A DNA stretch of 64,000 nucleotides from Robinsoniella peoriensis. Lineage in GTDB: Bacteria; Bacillota; Clostridia; Lachnospirales; Lachnospiraceae. Each line of letters starts with the position of its first letter. The first letter of the stretch is position 1. A program made the translations under genes and the position numbers. Shown here in pieces: positions 34,279 through 43,288 of this stretch. The stretch is taken from NCBI RefSeq assembly GCF_042680125.1, contig NZ_JBHTNY010000002.1. One strand, 5' to 3'. The notes beneath the pieces are model-generated. The model searched no databases. It saw only the letters and a list, made by a program, of their open reading frames with translations, and was not told the DNA's origin.

Positions 34279-35310
34279 ATGGAAAAATTAAAAACAGAAG
34301 GAAAGAAATTTAACGTTGGAGAATTTCTCATAAAATACGCGTTATATATTGTATTGATACTAATGATCGTTTTCTTTATCATAAAAGAACCAAGCTTTTT
34401 ATCACTTGGTAATTTTACGAATATACTCAGCCAGGCTTCTACAAGAGCTATTCTGGCGCTAGGGGTTGCAGGGTTGATCGTACTACAGGGAACGGACCTT
34501 TCTGCCGGCCGTATCTTAGGTCTTACAGCGATCATTTCAGCATCTTTGCTGCAGTCAACTACTTATGCAGCAAGAATGTATCCAAACCTTCCGGCATTAC
34601 CGCTGTTTGTTCCTCTGCTGGGTGCAATTGCGGTAGGAGTTATATTTGGATTAATCAATGGGTTTGGTGTCGCTAAGTTGAAGGTACATGCATTTATAAT
34701 TACTTTGGGCACTCAGTTAATAGCATATGGTGTATCTTGTCTTTATATTGATCGCCCGCCGCTTGGGGCACAGCCGGTTGCTAATCTTGATCAGCGATAT
34801 ATTCATTTTGTAACGGGCGGTTTTCAAATTACCAGTGAATTTAAGATTCCATATCTGGTATGTTATCTGGCAGTAATTGCAGTAATTATGTATATCATCT
34901 GGAATAAGACAAAGCTTGGAAAAAACATGTTTGCAATTGGCGGTAATCCGGAGGCAGCTGAAGTGTCTGGAGTTAATGTTGTAAAAAATATTATGATTAT
35001 CTTCATGATTTCTGGTGTGCTGTATGGAATTGCAGGTTTCTTAGAGGCTGCTAGATCAGGATCGACAACCAGCAACACCGGATTAAATTATGAGCTGGAC
35101 GCAATTTCAGCATGTGTAATTGGTGGGGTTTCCTTTACAGGGGGTGTGGGAACCATTCCAGGTGTATTGATTGGAGCAACTCTATTACAGGTTATCAACT
35201 ATGGACTAATTTTTATCAGCGTAAGTCCATACTGGCAGTATATCATTCGTGGTTTAATTATTATCGTTGCCGTATCATTGGATGTACGTAAATATCTTGC
35301 TAAAAAATAA
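34279..35310 (+). CDS. mglC: Galactose ABC importer permease (MglC-like)
   Basis: A 343-residue permease of the CUT2 (BPD_transp_2) family with eight to ten hydrophobic helices and the motifs LQGTDLSAGRILGL, NGFGVAKLKVHAFIITLGT, AIGGNPEAAEVSGVNV and CVIGGVSFTGGVGTIPG. It follows the ATPase by 17 bases. Compared with E. coli MglC the length is normal. Confidence 0.95.
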   Translation: MEKLKTEGKKFNVGEFLIKYALYIVLILMIVFFIIKEPSFLSLGNFTNILSQASTRAILALGVAGLIVLQGTDLSAGRILGLTAIISASLLQSTTYAARMYPNLPALPLFVPLLGAIAVGVIFGLINGFGVAKLKVHAFIITLGTQLIAYGVSCLYIDRPPLGAQPVANLDQRYIHFVTGGFQITSEFKIPYLVCYLAVIAVIMYIIWNKTKLGKNMFAIGGNPEAAEVSGVNVVKNIMIIFMISGVLYGIAGFLEAARSGSTTSNTGLNYELDAISACVIGGVSFTGGVGTIPGVLIGATLLQVINYGLIFISVSPYWQYIIRGLIIIVAVSLDVRKYLAKK

Positions 35311-35366
35311 CAAAATGATACATTGAGGAAAAGGATTAAAACTTATGGAGGAGTAAACATAAAGAT

Positions 35367-35546
35367 ATGGAAGAACAAATAAATGATTTATCATCAGCAG
35401 AGCAGCAGGATGATATAGAGCAAAAGAAAACCGTGCGGGACTGTCTCTATGGCAGAATAAATGTTTCGCTAAAAACTATGGACAGGATTATATTCACCCT
35501 GGTTCTGGCAATTATAGCGGCACTAATCTGTGGGATTATATTTTAA
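35367..35546 (+). CDS. Small single-helix membrane protein after mglC
   Basis: A 59-residue frame on the operon strand, 56 bases after mglC. It has an acidic, Gln-rich N-terminus (MEEQINDLSSAEQQDDIEQ), a central KTVRDCLYGRINVSLKTMDR and a C-terminal hydrophobic helix (about 41-59). GGAGG sits upstream, though about 15 bases from the ATG. A strong terminator follows, so it is the last gene of the mgl operon. It is not related to the two-helix protein at 18569. Function unknown; a small tail-anchored accessory subunit of the importer is a guess. Confidence 0.65.
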   Translation: MEEQINDLSSAEQQDDIEQKKTVRDCLYGRINVSLKTMDRIIFTLVLAIIAALICGIIF

Positions 35547-35594
35547 CATACAAAGGAATTTATATTAGCATTTTCAATTATTAATATGCACGCG

Positions 35595-35640
35595 AAAAAG
35601 ATGCGTAATGGAAAGAAATAATTCCTTTACGCATCTTTTT
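35595..35640 (+). terminator. Terminator of the mgl operon
   Basis: AAAAAGATGCGTAAtGGAA pairs with TTCCtTTACGCATCTTTTT around an 8-nt loop; the T-run follows. A TATAAT at 35645-35650 just after it may belong to the downstream regulator promoter. Confidence 0.9.
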
Positions 35641-35707
35641 ATGTTATAATAACAAAATAATTTCGCGTTAATTTTTAAATAAAAAAATATATTTTTTAGG
35701 AGTGTAT

Positions 35708-37321
35708 ATGGACTTATATAAGGTGATTATAGCGGACGATGAAGCAGAAATCAGGGAGGGGATTATCCGTAAAATTGATTGGGCAAAGTATGGTTTCCAG
35801 GTGATTGGAAGTGCGGAAAACGGCAAGGAGGCTCTGGATCTGGCTGAAAAGCTTCAGCCGGATGTGATGATGACAGACATTATGATGCCCTTTATGGATG
35901 GACTTGAACTGGGAAAAGCTTTGCGCAAGAAAAATCAGTCTACGAAGCTGATTGTATTTTCCGGTTCTGACGATCTGGAATATGCCCACAAAGCAATTTC
36001 TATTAATGTAGTAGAGTATGTACTTAAACCTGTGAATGCAGAGGATATGGGGAAAATATTGACAAAGCTCAGGCTTTCTCTGGATGAACGGTATGAAAGT
36101 ATGAGAAATCTGGAGAATCTCAGGCAGCATTACATGGACAGTCTTCCGGTTATCCGGGAGCAGTTTTTAGTCAGCCTTCTGGAAGGGAGGGTTACCCAGG
36201 AGCAATTTAACCGCAGTGCAGCCATGGCGGGAATTAATGTAGATGCCACAGGATTTATCGTCTGCCTGATTCAGATTGAAAAGGGGGTTTTGGAAGAGTC
36301 GGTAGAAAATATCTTTAAAAATCATGATGATGCTCTTATTCCTATTACGATCAAACATCTCGTAGATGAGGAAATTAGAAAATACTGTGATTTTACAAGT
36401 TTTTTCTATGGAGATATTATTGCAATTATCGTCAATGCCAGATGCAGAGAAGAAATCTATGATCTGATTTCGGGAATTGATGAGGTTTGCAGGGAGTCCC
36501 AGAAAATTTACGGGCTTGTGATATCCGGCGGTATCAGCCTTATGTGCCATGAGCCACAGACCTTACGCTACGCCAGAAAAGAAGCGCAGTCTGCTTTGGA
36601 TTACAGATTGGTTCTGGGGTCTGGAAGAGCTATTTATATCGGTGATGTGGAGCCGGATACTTCTGTGCTGCTGCAGTTTAAAGGTCAGGATGAACATGCG
36701 ATAGTCACTGCTATAAAAATGGGAAAAAGAGAAGACATTATAGAAAAAATTGAAGAAGTATTTGCCAAGTTCGGTGATACCGTATTGGAAATTGAACAAT
36801 ACAGGATTTACTTTATGGAGATTAAGATTTCCCTGCTGCGGCTCTGTCAGACCTACGGTTTAGATCTGGAAGAGGCGTTGGGTGAAAATTTTAATAACGA
36901 TAATCAGTTGGAAAAATTGGGATCTATGGACAACCTGCAAAAATGGGTGCAGGAAATCAGCCTGAGGATCAGCGGGATGATAAAAAATGAGCGTGTCCAT
37001 ACTTCCAGCTATATGGTAGATACTGCATTACAATATGTACGGGATAATTATGCAGATAGTGAGCTGACTGTGGAAAGGCTCAGCGAACTTCTTCATGTGA
37101 GCCCCACTTATTTTTCTACGATTTTCAAAAAGGAAACCGGAAGCAGTTTTATTGGGTATCTGACGGAAACCAGGCTGGAAAAAGCAGTGGAACTTTTGAA
37201 TACCACCAACGATAAGAGTTATCAGATTGCAGAAAAGGTAGGATATCTGGAACCCAACTATTTTAGTTATGTTTTTAAGAAAAAGTTTGGCGTGTCTCCA
37301 TTCAGATACCGTAATACCTAA
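35708..37321 (+). CDS. YesN-type response regulator with AraC DNA-binding domain
   Basis: A 537-residue regulator: receiver domain at 1-120 (DDEAEIREG acidic pocket, phospho-Asp in MMTDIMMPFMDGLE, Lys in VVEYVLKPV), a long middle region with a coiled start, and C-terminal AraC double helix-turn-helix (SELTVERLSELLHVSPTYFS and SYQIAEKVGYLEPNYFSYVF, KKKFGVSPFRYR). The ATG at 35708 is 5 bases after TAGGAG. It is followed by its YesM-type kinase. By position it should control the mgl operon. Confidence 0.95.
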   Translation: MDLYKVIIADDEAEIREGIIRKIDWAKYGFQVIGSAENGKEALDLAEKLQPDVMMTDIMMPFMDGLELGKALRKKNQSTKLIVFSGSDDLEYAHKAISINVVEYVLKPVNAEDMGKILTKLRLSLDERYESMRNLENLRQHYMDSLPVIREQFLVSLLEGRVTQEQFNRSAAMAGINVDATGFIVCLIQIEKGVLEESVENIFKNHDDALIPITIKHLVDEEIRKYCDFTSFFYGDIIAIIVNARCREEIYDLISGIDEVCRESQKIYGLVISGGISLMCHEPQTLRYARKEAQSALDYRLVLGSGRAIYIGDVEPDTSVLLQFKGQDEHAIVTAIKMGKREDIIEKIEEVFAKFGDTVLEIEQYRIYFMEIKISLLRLCQTYGLDLEEALGENFNNDNQLEKLGSMDNLQKWVQEISLRISGMIKNERVHTSSYMVDTALQYVRDNYADSELTVERLSELLHVSPTYFSTIFKKETGSSFIGYLTETRLEKAVELLNTTNDKSYQIAEKVGYLEPNYFSYVFKKKFGVSPFRYRNT

Positions 37322-37332
37322 TAGAGGGTGCT

Positions 37333-39147
37333 ATGATTCAGATAATTAAGATGTACATATTTAAAGCCAAGAAGTGGTTCCAGAAAAAAAGTATTCAGAA
37401 CATGCTTTCCATTTATTTTACACTGCTTTCGGTTGTTGGAATGATATTAATTGCCGTGCCTCTCTACCTGAATTTTACCAATACGGCAGAGCACATGGTA
37501 GAACAGGAAAACAAGCATGTCATCGACCAGACTAATCAATTTCTGGATACCTATTTGAGAAACATCATGAATGTCTCTAATTCTGTTTATTACCAGGTAA
37601 TTAAAAATGCGGATCTTGCCAAGGACACCATTGTAGAGCAATTAGACCTGCTTTATAACACCAACCGGGAACAGTTGGTGAGTATCGCTATTTTTAATCT
37701 GTTCGGAAAGGTTGAAGCTGCTGCGCCCCTGTCTAATCTTAAGGAAAATATTGATCCAAGGGATGAGGAATGGTTCATAAATGCAGAAGCTCAGATTGAA
37801 AATCTGCATTTTTCCAAACCCCATGTACAAAATCTGTTTAATGACCCGGATAACCGCTACCGCTGGGTGGTGTCCATGAGTAATGATGTTGAGATTACGA
37901 AAAATGGAAAAAGGGAAAATGGTGTTCTGCTGGTAGATATGAATTTTAGCGGTATTGAGCGGGTGTGCCAGAGTGCAAATATCAGTGATTCCGGATATGT
38001 CTATCTAATGGATGCGGATGGTGAAATTATTTATCACCCGAAACAGCAGCTGTTATATTCCAAATTGGAGAAGGAATCGAATCTGGAAGCAGCAGGGTTA
38101 GATGATGGAAATCATACAGAGATATTTCAGGGCGAAAAGCGTCTGGTAACCATCAAAACCGTGGGATATACCGGATGGAAACTGGTGGCGGTTACGCCCC
38201 TTACAGAAGTTGTGGCAAAATATTCCCAGATCAGGATCTTTGTCCTGTTTATCTTTTGCTTTGGGCTGTTCGTATTAATATTTGTCAGCCTTTTGGTGTC
38301 AGCCAGAATTGCGAATCCTATTAAGCGGCTGGAGAAATCCGTCAAAAAGCTGGAAGAAGGAGACTTGAATGTTGAAATTTCTGTCAGCGGTCCCTATGAG
38401 ATCATGCATCTGGGTAAGACTGTACGTTCTATGGTAGAGCAGATGAAGAAATTAATGGACGACATTGTGGTGGAGCAGGAGCAGAAACGTAAAAATGAGC
38501 TGGATGCGCTGCAGACGCAGATTAATCCCCATTTTCTGTACAATACACTGGATTCTGTCATCTGGATGATTGAAAATGAACGTTATGACGGGGCAATTAC
38601 AATGGTAACCTCACTTGCAAGGCTGTTTCGGATCAGTATCAGTAAAGGCAAATCTATCATCACGGTAAAAGACGAATTGGAACATGCCCGCAACTACCTC
38701 ACAATACAGAATATCCGATATAAAAACAAGTTAACTTATGAGATTCAGGCGGAGGAAGAGACTCTGCAGCTGGCTACCATGAAGCTGATTATCCAGCCTA
38801 TGGTGGAAAATGCCATTTATCACGGAATGGAATATATGCTGGAAGATGACGGAAGCAAGATTGTCATTAAGGCTTATATCAAGGATGAGGATCTCTACAT
38901 AGAAGTATGTGATAATGGAGTAGGTATGGCACCAGATGTATTGGCCAGCCTGTTATCCAGGAAACAGCGTGTTAGAAGCAGAGGCTCCGGTATCGGAATG
39001 AATAACGTACATGAAAGAATCTGCCTGTATTTTGGCAGGGAGTACGGTGTGCACGTTGAAAGCGAAGCGGATGAAGGAACAAGGGTGACGATTCATATGC
39101 CAGGGATTCCAATTGAAGAGATCGGTCAGGAGGGAGGAGCATTTTGA
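37333..39147 (+). CDS. YesM-type sensor histidine kinase
   Basis: A 604-residue membrane kinase. One helix at about 20-42, an extracellular dCACHE-like sensor domain (about 45-290), a second helix at about 297-320, HAMP, then the His_kinase motif QTQINPHFLYNTLDSV with phospho-acceptor His, and an ATPase domain with QPMVENAIYHGM and GSGIGMNNVHERI. The gene begins 11 bases after the regulator stop and overlaps the next gene by 4 bases, so the sensor and its neighbours are co-expressed. Confidence 0.95.
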   Translation: MIQIIKMYIFKAKKWFQKKSIQNMLSIYFTLLSVVGMILIAVPLYLNFTNTAEHMVEQENKHVIDQTNQFLDTYLRNIMNVSNSVYYQVIKNADLAKDTIVEQLDLLYNTNREQLVSIAIFNLFGKVEAAAPLSNLKENIDPRDEEWFINAEAQIENLHFSKPHVQNLFNDPDNRYRWVVSMSNDVEITKNGKRENGVLLVDMNFSGIERVCQSANISDSGYVYLMDADGEIIYHPKQQLLYSKLEKESNLEAAGLDDGNHTEIFQGEKRLVTIKTVGYTGWKLVAVTPLTEVVAKYSQIRIFVLFIFCFGLFVLIFVSLLVSARIANPIKRLEKSVKKLEEGDLNVEISVSGPYEIMHLGKTVRSMVEQMKKLMDDIVVEQEQKRKNELDALQTQINPHFLYNTLDSVIWMIENERYDGAITMVTSLARLFRISISKGKSIITVKDELEHARNYLTIQNIRYKNKLTYEIQAEEETLQLATMKLIIQPMVENAIYHGMEYMLEDDGSKIVIKAYIKDEDLYIEVCDNGVGMAPDVLASLLSRKQRVRSRGSGIGMNNVHERICLYFGREYGVHVESEADEGTRVTIHMPGIPIEEIGQEGGAF

Positions 39148-40112
39148 AAAAGAAATATTATTTTCCTGTCTTCATATTAGGAGCAATTTTATTTTTCAGC
39201 CTCTATATCTTATCCCGGGAGACAAATGTAAAAGAGATTCCGGTGAAAAATATCTCCGTTATTACAAGAGGAAAGCTGAGTGAGAGCTGGGAGAATTTTA
39301 AACAGGGGGCAGAGCAGGCAGGAACAGATCTGAATGCAAATATCCGCATGATCAGTCTGGGGAATGAGGAAGCGAATAAACTGGAGGAACAAATCGAATT
39401 ACTGGAACGGGAAGTGAATTCCGATGCAGACGCCATTGTTATCGCTCCTGTGGATCATGAGCATATGGCAGAATCTCTGGCTAAAATGAAAAGAAATATC
39501 CCGGTGGTTCTTGTGGAATCGAATGTGGATTCCAAGCTGCCTTATGAAGTTATTGCCTGTGACAATAAGAAGATGGGAACTGCATTGGCAGAAGAAGTGA
39601 TGCGACATGGAAATTTCCGTAAAAAAGTGCTTCTGATTAACGGAGACATTTCCTGCAGCAGCGTTTTAGACCGGGAGGCAGCATTTCGGGATACCATGAA
39701 GATCAGTTATAATGAGATACTGGAATGGGAGCAGGCGGACTACAGCAGTGAAACCATCTTAAACTATCTGCAAACAAACAATGTGGATGTGATTGTGGCG
39801 TTCGATACGGAAATACTGGAAAATGCCGCAAAGGCTTTAAAGGAATATGAAGATCAGTATCCGCCGCAGCTTACAGAGCTGTATGGTGTGGGAAGCAGCA
39901 GCAAGGTTATCCGTTATCTGGAAAATGATAACATTGTCAGCATTGTTGTCCAGGATGATTACAGCATGGGGTATCTGGGAGTGAGGGATGCCATCAATGC
40001 AATCAACGGCAGGGAAGAAAAAGAAAGAACAGAAATTGCATTTAAAATTGTGGATCACGAACACATGTATTCAGAAGAGAATCAGAGGTTACTATTCCCT
40101 TTTGTAAGGTAA
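39144..40112 (+). CDS. Membrane-anchored sugar-binding protein (probable sensor subunit)
   Basis: A 322-residue protein with a single N-terminal helix (about 5-24) lacking a lipobox Cys, followed by a type-I periplasmic sugar-binding fold (NISVITRGKLSESWENFKQG, DAIVIAPVDHEHMAESLAKM, VVLVESNVDSKLPYEVIACD, ELYGVGSSSKVIRYLEND, VQDDYSMGYLGVRDAINAIN). The start is a TTG overlapping the kinase stop (TTGA), with GGGAGGAG 4 bases upstream. Co-translation with the kinase suggests that it hands ligand information to the kinase, as XylFII does in clostridial three-component systems; this is inference. Confidence 0.82.
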   Translation: MKKKYYFPVFILGAILFFSLYILSRETNVKEIPVKNISVITRGKLSESWENFKQGAEQAGTDLNANIRMISLGNEEANKLEEQIELLEREVNSDADAIVIAPVDHEHMAESLAKMKRNIPVVLVESNVDSKLPYEVIACDNKKMGTALAEEVMRHGNFRKKVLLINGDISCSSVLDREAAFRDTMKISYNEILEWEQADYSSETILNYLQTNNVDVIVAFDTEILENAAKALKEYEDQYPPQLTELYGVGSSSKVIRYLENDNIVSIVVQDDYSMGYLGVRDAINAINGREEKERTEIAFKIVDHEHMYSEENQRLLFPFVR

Positions 40113-40127
40113 ATCAGGAGAGAGATT

Positions 40128-41180
40128 ATGAAGGTGAAAAAATTATTAATGGAAGCAGCTATGGTCATTCTTTGTCTGGCTGGATGCAGTACGCTGGCAA
40201 CAGAACAGAAAAAGGAGCAATTGCCGGAATTGAAAATAGGTGTATCGGTCTATTACCAGGATGATGTGTTTATTGAATCGATTATCAGCCGATTGAAAGA
40301 ATCGGTAAAGAAGATGGAAAAGGAAGAGGGTTACAACATTACTCTGAATATCGTAGACGGTCAGAACAGCCAGACTTTGCAAAATGAACAGGCTGATAAA
40401 TTCATCTCTCAGGGATATGATGTGATCTGCATGAATCTTGCTGACCGGACTGCAGCAGCTACGATAATTGACAAGGTTAAGAATGCGGATATACCGGTTA
40501 TATTCTTTAACCGGGAGCCGGTTAGCGCGGATATGAAGCGATGGGATAAAGTTTATTATGTAGGTTCCAGACCGGAGGAAGCCGGAACCATGCAGGGTGA
40601 AATCGTTTTAGAACAATATCTAAAAGACCCGGGAAGCGTAGACCGCAACCATGACGGCAGGATTCAATATGTTATTCTGGAGGGAGAACAGGGACATCAG
40701 GATAGCCTGATCCGTACTGAATACTGTCTGAAGCCATTGTTAGACAATAATATCGTGCTGGAGAAGCTTGCCAATGCCACTGCAAACTGGCAAAAATCCC
40801 AGGGGGAAGAAAAAATGGGAGGTTGGCTGGAAGAATACAAAGATAGGATAGAAGTAGTCTTCAGTAATAATGATGAAATGGCTCTAGGCGCAATATCTGC
40901 AATTAAAAAGGCAGGATATGAAGGGAAAATCCAGGTTGTGGGGGTAGATGGAACAGAGTCTGCAATCAAAGCGGTAGAAAATAAAGAGATGCTGGGAACG
41001 GTTATCAATGACGCAAGAAAACAGGCTGACAGTATCCTGAAACTGGCTTTTAATTCCGGTTCCGGTCAGGGGGTAGGGATGGTTAAAGAACTACAGCCGG
41101 ATAACTGTGTACGTATTGGACATAAAGTGTTTGCACAATGGTCAGTGCAGCAGGATACAGAAGGAGAGTCAGTGGAATAA
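40128..41180 (+). CDS. Second galactose-type binding lipoprotein
   Basis: A 350-residue lipoprotein with lipobox ILCLAGCST (Cys near 20) and an MglB-like fold (IGVSVYYQDDVFIESIISRL, PVIFFNREPVS, DRNHDGRIQYVILEGEQG resembling the calcium loop, VVFSNNDEMALGAISAIKK, VVGVDGTESAIKAVENKE). It is similar to the binding protein at 31559 but belongs to the sensor operon, so it may act as a receptor for the kinase or as a spare binder for MglAC. GGAGAGA precedes the ATG. Confidence 0.88.
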   Translation: MKVKKLLMEAAMVILCLAGCSTLATEQKKEQLPELKIGVSVYYQDDVFIESIISRLKESVKKMEKEEGYNITLNIVDGQNSQTLQNEQADKFISQGYDVICMNLADRTAAATIIDKVKNADIPVIFFNREPVSADMKRWDKVYYVGSRPEEAGTMQGEIVLEQYLKDPGSVDRNHDGRIQYVILEGEQGHQDSLIRTEYCLKPLLDNNIVLEKLANATANWQKSQGEEKMGGWLEEYKDRIEVVFSNNDEMALGAISAIKKAGYEGKIQVVGVDGTESAIKAVENKEMLGTVINDARKQADSILKLAFNSGSGQGVGMVKELQPDNCVRIGHKVFAQWSVQQDTEGESVE

Positions 41181-41202
41181 CGTAATAATGTTTGGTAAAA
41201 AG

Positions 41203-41280
41203 AGGGAGCTATACACCGATGATATAATTATTACTGACCTGTAAAGGTTTAGTTTATCATTCAGTGAAATAGCTCCTTTA
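41203..41280. terminator. Shared hairpin between sensor operon and lexA
   Basis: GGAGCTAT (41205-41212) pairs with ATAGCTCC (41269-41276); inside, ATGATA pairs with TATCAT. On the minus strand the hairpin is followed by CTCTTTTT, a terminator for lexA; on the plus strand the T-run is short. It probably serves both convergent genes. Confidence 0.6.
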
Positions 41281-41331
41281 AATATGTAAAAGTTATGTTG
41301 TTCCTTATAAATAGAAACGAAAATGCATGAT

Positions 41332-41955
41332 TTAATGAATGAAACGGAAAACTCCAATTACTTTTCCCTGTATACAAAGTCCGTCATTTTCAACGATTAT
41401 TGGCTCCATTGTGTCATTTTCCGGCTGCAGGCGATAGTACCCATCTTCTTTATAATATGTTTTTACTGTAGCAGAGTCATCTATTAAGGCAACCACGATA
41501 TCACCATTTTGTGCGTTGTTCTGCTTTTGTACGAGAATCTGATCACCATCGAAGATGCCGGCATTAATCATACTTTCACCTTTAACGGTAAGCATAAAGG
41601 TCTGTGCATTCGGCATAAACTCGGATGGGATAGGAAAGTAGCTTTCTACATTCTCCACTGCAAGGATAGGTTGGCCGGCAGCGATTCTTCCAACAATTGG
41701 AACATTCACAACCTCACGTCTGACCATATTAAAATTGTCATCGAGTATTTCAATCGCCCTTGGCTTCGTAGGGTCACGTCGGATATAACCGTTTTTCTCT
41801 AATGTTTCCAAGTGGGAATGAACAGAAGAGGTCGACTTTAAATGTACTGCCTCACAGATCTCCCGAACTGCTGGTGGAAAACCACGGTTTAAAATTTCAT
41901 TTTTTATATATTCTAATATTTCAGCTTGTTTTTTAGAAATTTTGCCATATGCCAT
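41332..41955 (-). CDS. lexA: SOS repressor LexA
   Basis: A 207-residue LexA: N-terminal winged helix (KKQAEILEYIKNEILNRGFP, PAVREICEAVHLKSTSSVHS), Ala-Gly self-cleavage site in GRIAAGQPIL, catalytic Ser in KGESMINAGIFDGD and Lys in DDSATVKTYYKE. The ATG at 41955 follows TAGGAGGT by 10 bases and gives the normal MAYGKISKKQ start; the frame is open much further upstream through the promoter region, which is not translated. LexA boxes upstream show autoregulation and control of the divergent LysM gene. Confidence 0.97.
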   Translation of the reverse strand: MAYGKISKKQAEILEYIKNEILNRGFPPAVREICEAVHLKSTSSVHSHLETLEKNGYIRRDPTKPRAIEILDDNFNMVRREVVNVPIVGRIAAGQPILAVENVESYFPIPSEFMPNAQTFMLTVKGESMINAGIFDGDQILVQKQNNAQNGDIVVALIDDSATVKTYYKEDGYYRLQPENDTMEPIIVENDGLCIQGKVIGVFRFIH

Positions 41956-42029
41956 ATTACACATACCTCCTAATACATCTATTTTCCTTATACTATCATA
42001 TTTTTGTGCAAAATGCAAACAAATGTTTA

Positions 42030-42130
42030 GAATACTTGTTCGTAATTTTGTCGAAACAGTGTTGACAAACGTCTGTTCTTGTAATATAATGTCAGTAAAT
42101 CGAACACTCGTTCGTAACAAATGTTCGAAC
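42030..42130. promoter_or_regulatory. LexA-controlled divergent promoter with three LexA boxes
   Basis: Three Gram-positive LexA boxes (CGAAC-N4-GTTC type): reverse copy of CGAACAAGTATTC at 42030-42042, CGAACACTCGTTCG at 42101-42114 and reverse of CGAACATTTGTT at 42116-42127. A near-perfect promoter for the plus strand, TTGACA (42062-42067) with a 17-nt spacer and TATAAT (42085-42090), sits between them, so bound LexA would block the start region of the LysM gene. Confidence 0.92.
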
Positions 42131-42194
42131 AAGTTTTTTGTATAAAATAATCAAAAATGAATACAATCAAGTGTAGAAGGGGGATTTAGTTATT

Positions 42195-42557
42195 ATGGGA
42201 ACGAGAGAGAATATGCATTCTATGAAAAATGAAATGGTGAAGTTATTATTTGACCGCAGAGTGATTTTAAGTCTGGCTTCGTTAGTAATAGCAGCAATGA
42301 TCTTAATTGCCTGCAATAGCTTTATTGTCAGCGCAAGCAGCAAGACAAAACCACAGACATACAAATACTATACAGAAGTCCGTATAGGACATAATGATAC
42401 ATTATGGGGTATAGCAAATGAATATATTACCGATGATTATGATTCTGTTAATAGCTATATAAACGAAGTATTGAATATTAATTCTATGTTAACAGAAGAT
42501 GTGCATTATGGACAAAGGATAGTCGTACCTTATTACTCAACAGAATTAAAACAATAG
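42195..42557 (+). CDS. YneA-like SOS-induced LysM protein
   Basis: A 120-residue protein with a membrane segment (about 25-47, LSLASLVIAAMILIACN) and an extracellular LysM-like domain (RIGHNDTLWGIANEY to YGQRIVVPYYS). Divergent transcription from lexA and LexA boxes over its promoter match the Bacillus yneA arrangement; YneA transiently blocks cell division after DNA damage. Sequence similarity to YneA is in architecture rather than in detail. GGGGGATT lies upstream of the ATG. Confidence 0.85.
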   Translation: MGTRENMHSMKNEMVKLLFDRRVILSLASLVIAAMILIACNSFIVSASSKTKPQTYKYYTEVRIGHNDTLWGIANEYITDDYDSVNSYINEVLNINSMLTEDVHYGQRIVVPYYSTELKQ

Positions 42558-42632
42558 AGGAATCAGTTCTTCCTAATAGAGATTTTAGAACATAAAAGCA
42601 TTATAGTAACAACGTAAAAGAGCCCCAGTTGG

Positions 42633-42664
42633 CCGTCGAGTATTTTTTCTCGGCGGTTTTTTTT
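42633..42664 (+). terminator. Terminator after LysM gene
   Basis: CCGTCGAG pairs with CTCGGCGG (one wobble) around an 8-nt loop, followed by eight T residues. Confidence 0.85.
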
Positions 42665-42733
42665 AAAATTTAATGTACCATATTGTGGTATACTGGTAGG
42701 AAAATAGGTAGATATTCATAGGAGTAAAGAAAA

Positions 42734-43288
42734 ATGAAAAATAATATGGAGAAATCTTTTAATGACAGCAAAAAGAGAACATATGTTCAAGTGGGTGAAA
42801 ATATCGAATACCATTTTGAAAAAGTAACGAAATCAAATTTACAGGACATACTGAATTTGCATCTGCCAGAAGAACAGAAGCATTTCATAGAAACCCCGTT
42901 GGAATGCCTAAAAGAGGCGGAAGAATTGAATGATTGGCAGCCACGGGGAATTTACTATAGAGACCAGCTAATCGGGTTTACCATGTATGGAGAGATTTTA
43001 TCGGAAAAACGTGTATGGATGGACCGATTATTAATCGATCACAAATTTCAGGGGCAAGGTCACGGAAAAAAAGCTTTGTCTAGCCTTATTGCGTATTTGT
43101 TCCGGAAATACTCATGCAGCGAAATTTATCTGAGTCTTTATCCGGATAACCAGCGGGCATTCACTTTATATGAAAATTTAGGTTTTATGCTTAACGGAGA
43201 GCTGGATACGAAGGGTGAACAGATTATGGTTTTGGAAAAAAGAACATGGCTGTATAATTTAGAAAACGAAAATAGACATTATTTATAG
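42734..43288 (+). CDS. GNAT family N-acetyltransferase
   Basis: A 184-residue acetyltransferase. The acetyl-CoA site is seen in VWMDRLLIDHKFQGQGHGKK (R/Q-x-x-G-x-G/A), followed by SEIYLSLYPDNQRAFTLYEN with GFMLNGE, typical of the RimI/diamine acetyltransferase branch. The N-terminal 30 residues are less conserved. It is a lone gene with TAGGAG upstream. Substrate unknown: polyamine or amino-group acetylation are the usual options. Confidence 0.88.
   Translation: MKNNMEKSFNDSKKRTYVQVGENIEYHFEKVTKSNLQDILNLHLPEEQKHFIETPLECLKEAEELNDWQPRGIYYRDQLIGFTMYGEILSEKRVWMDRLLIDHKFQGQGHGKKALSSLIAYLFRKYSCSEIYLSLYPDNQRAFTLYENLGFMLNGELDTKGEQIMVLEKRTWLYNLENENRHYL

Noticed and set aside
41956..42132. N-terminal extension of LexA
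   Set aside because: It would translate the LexA boxes and promoter; the ribosome site fits the ATG at 41955.
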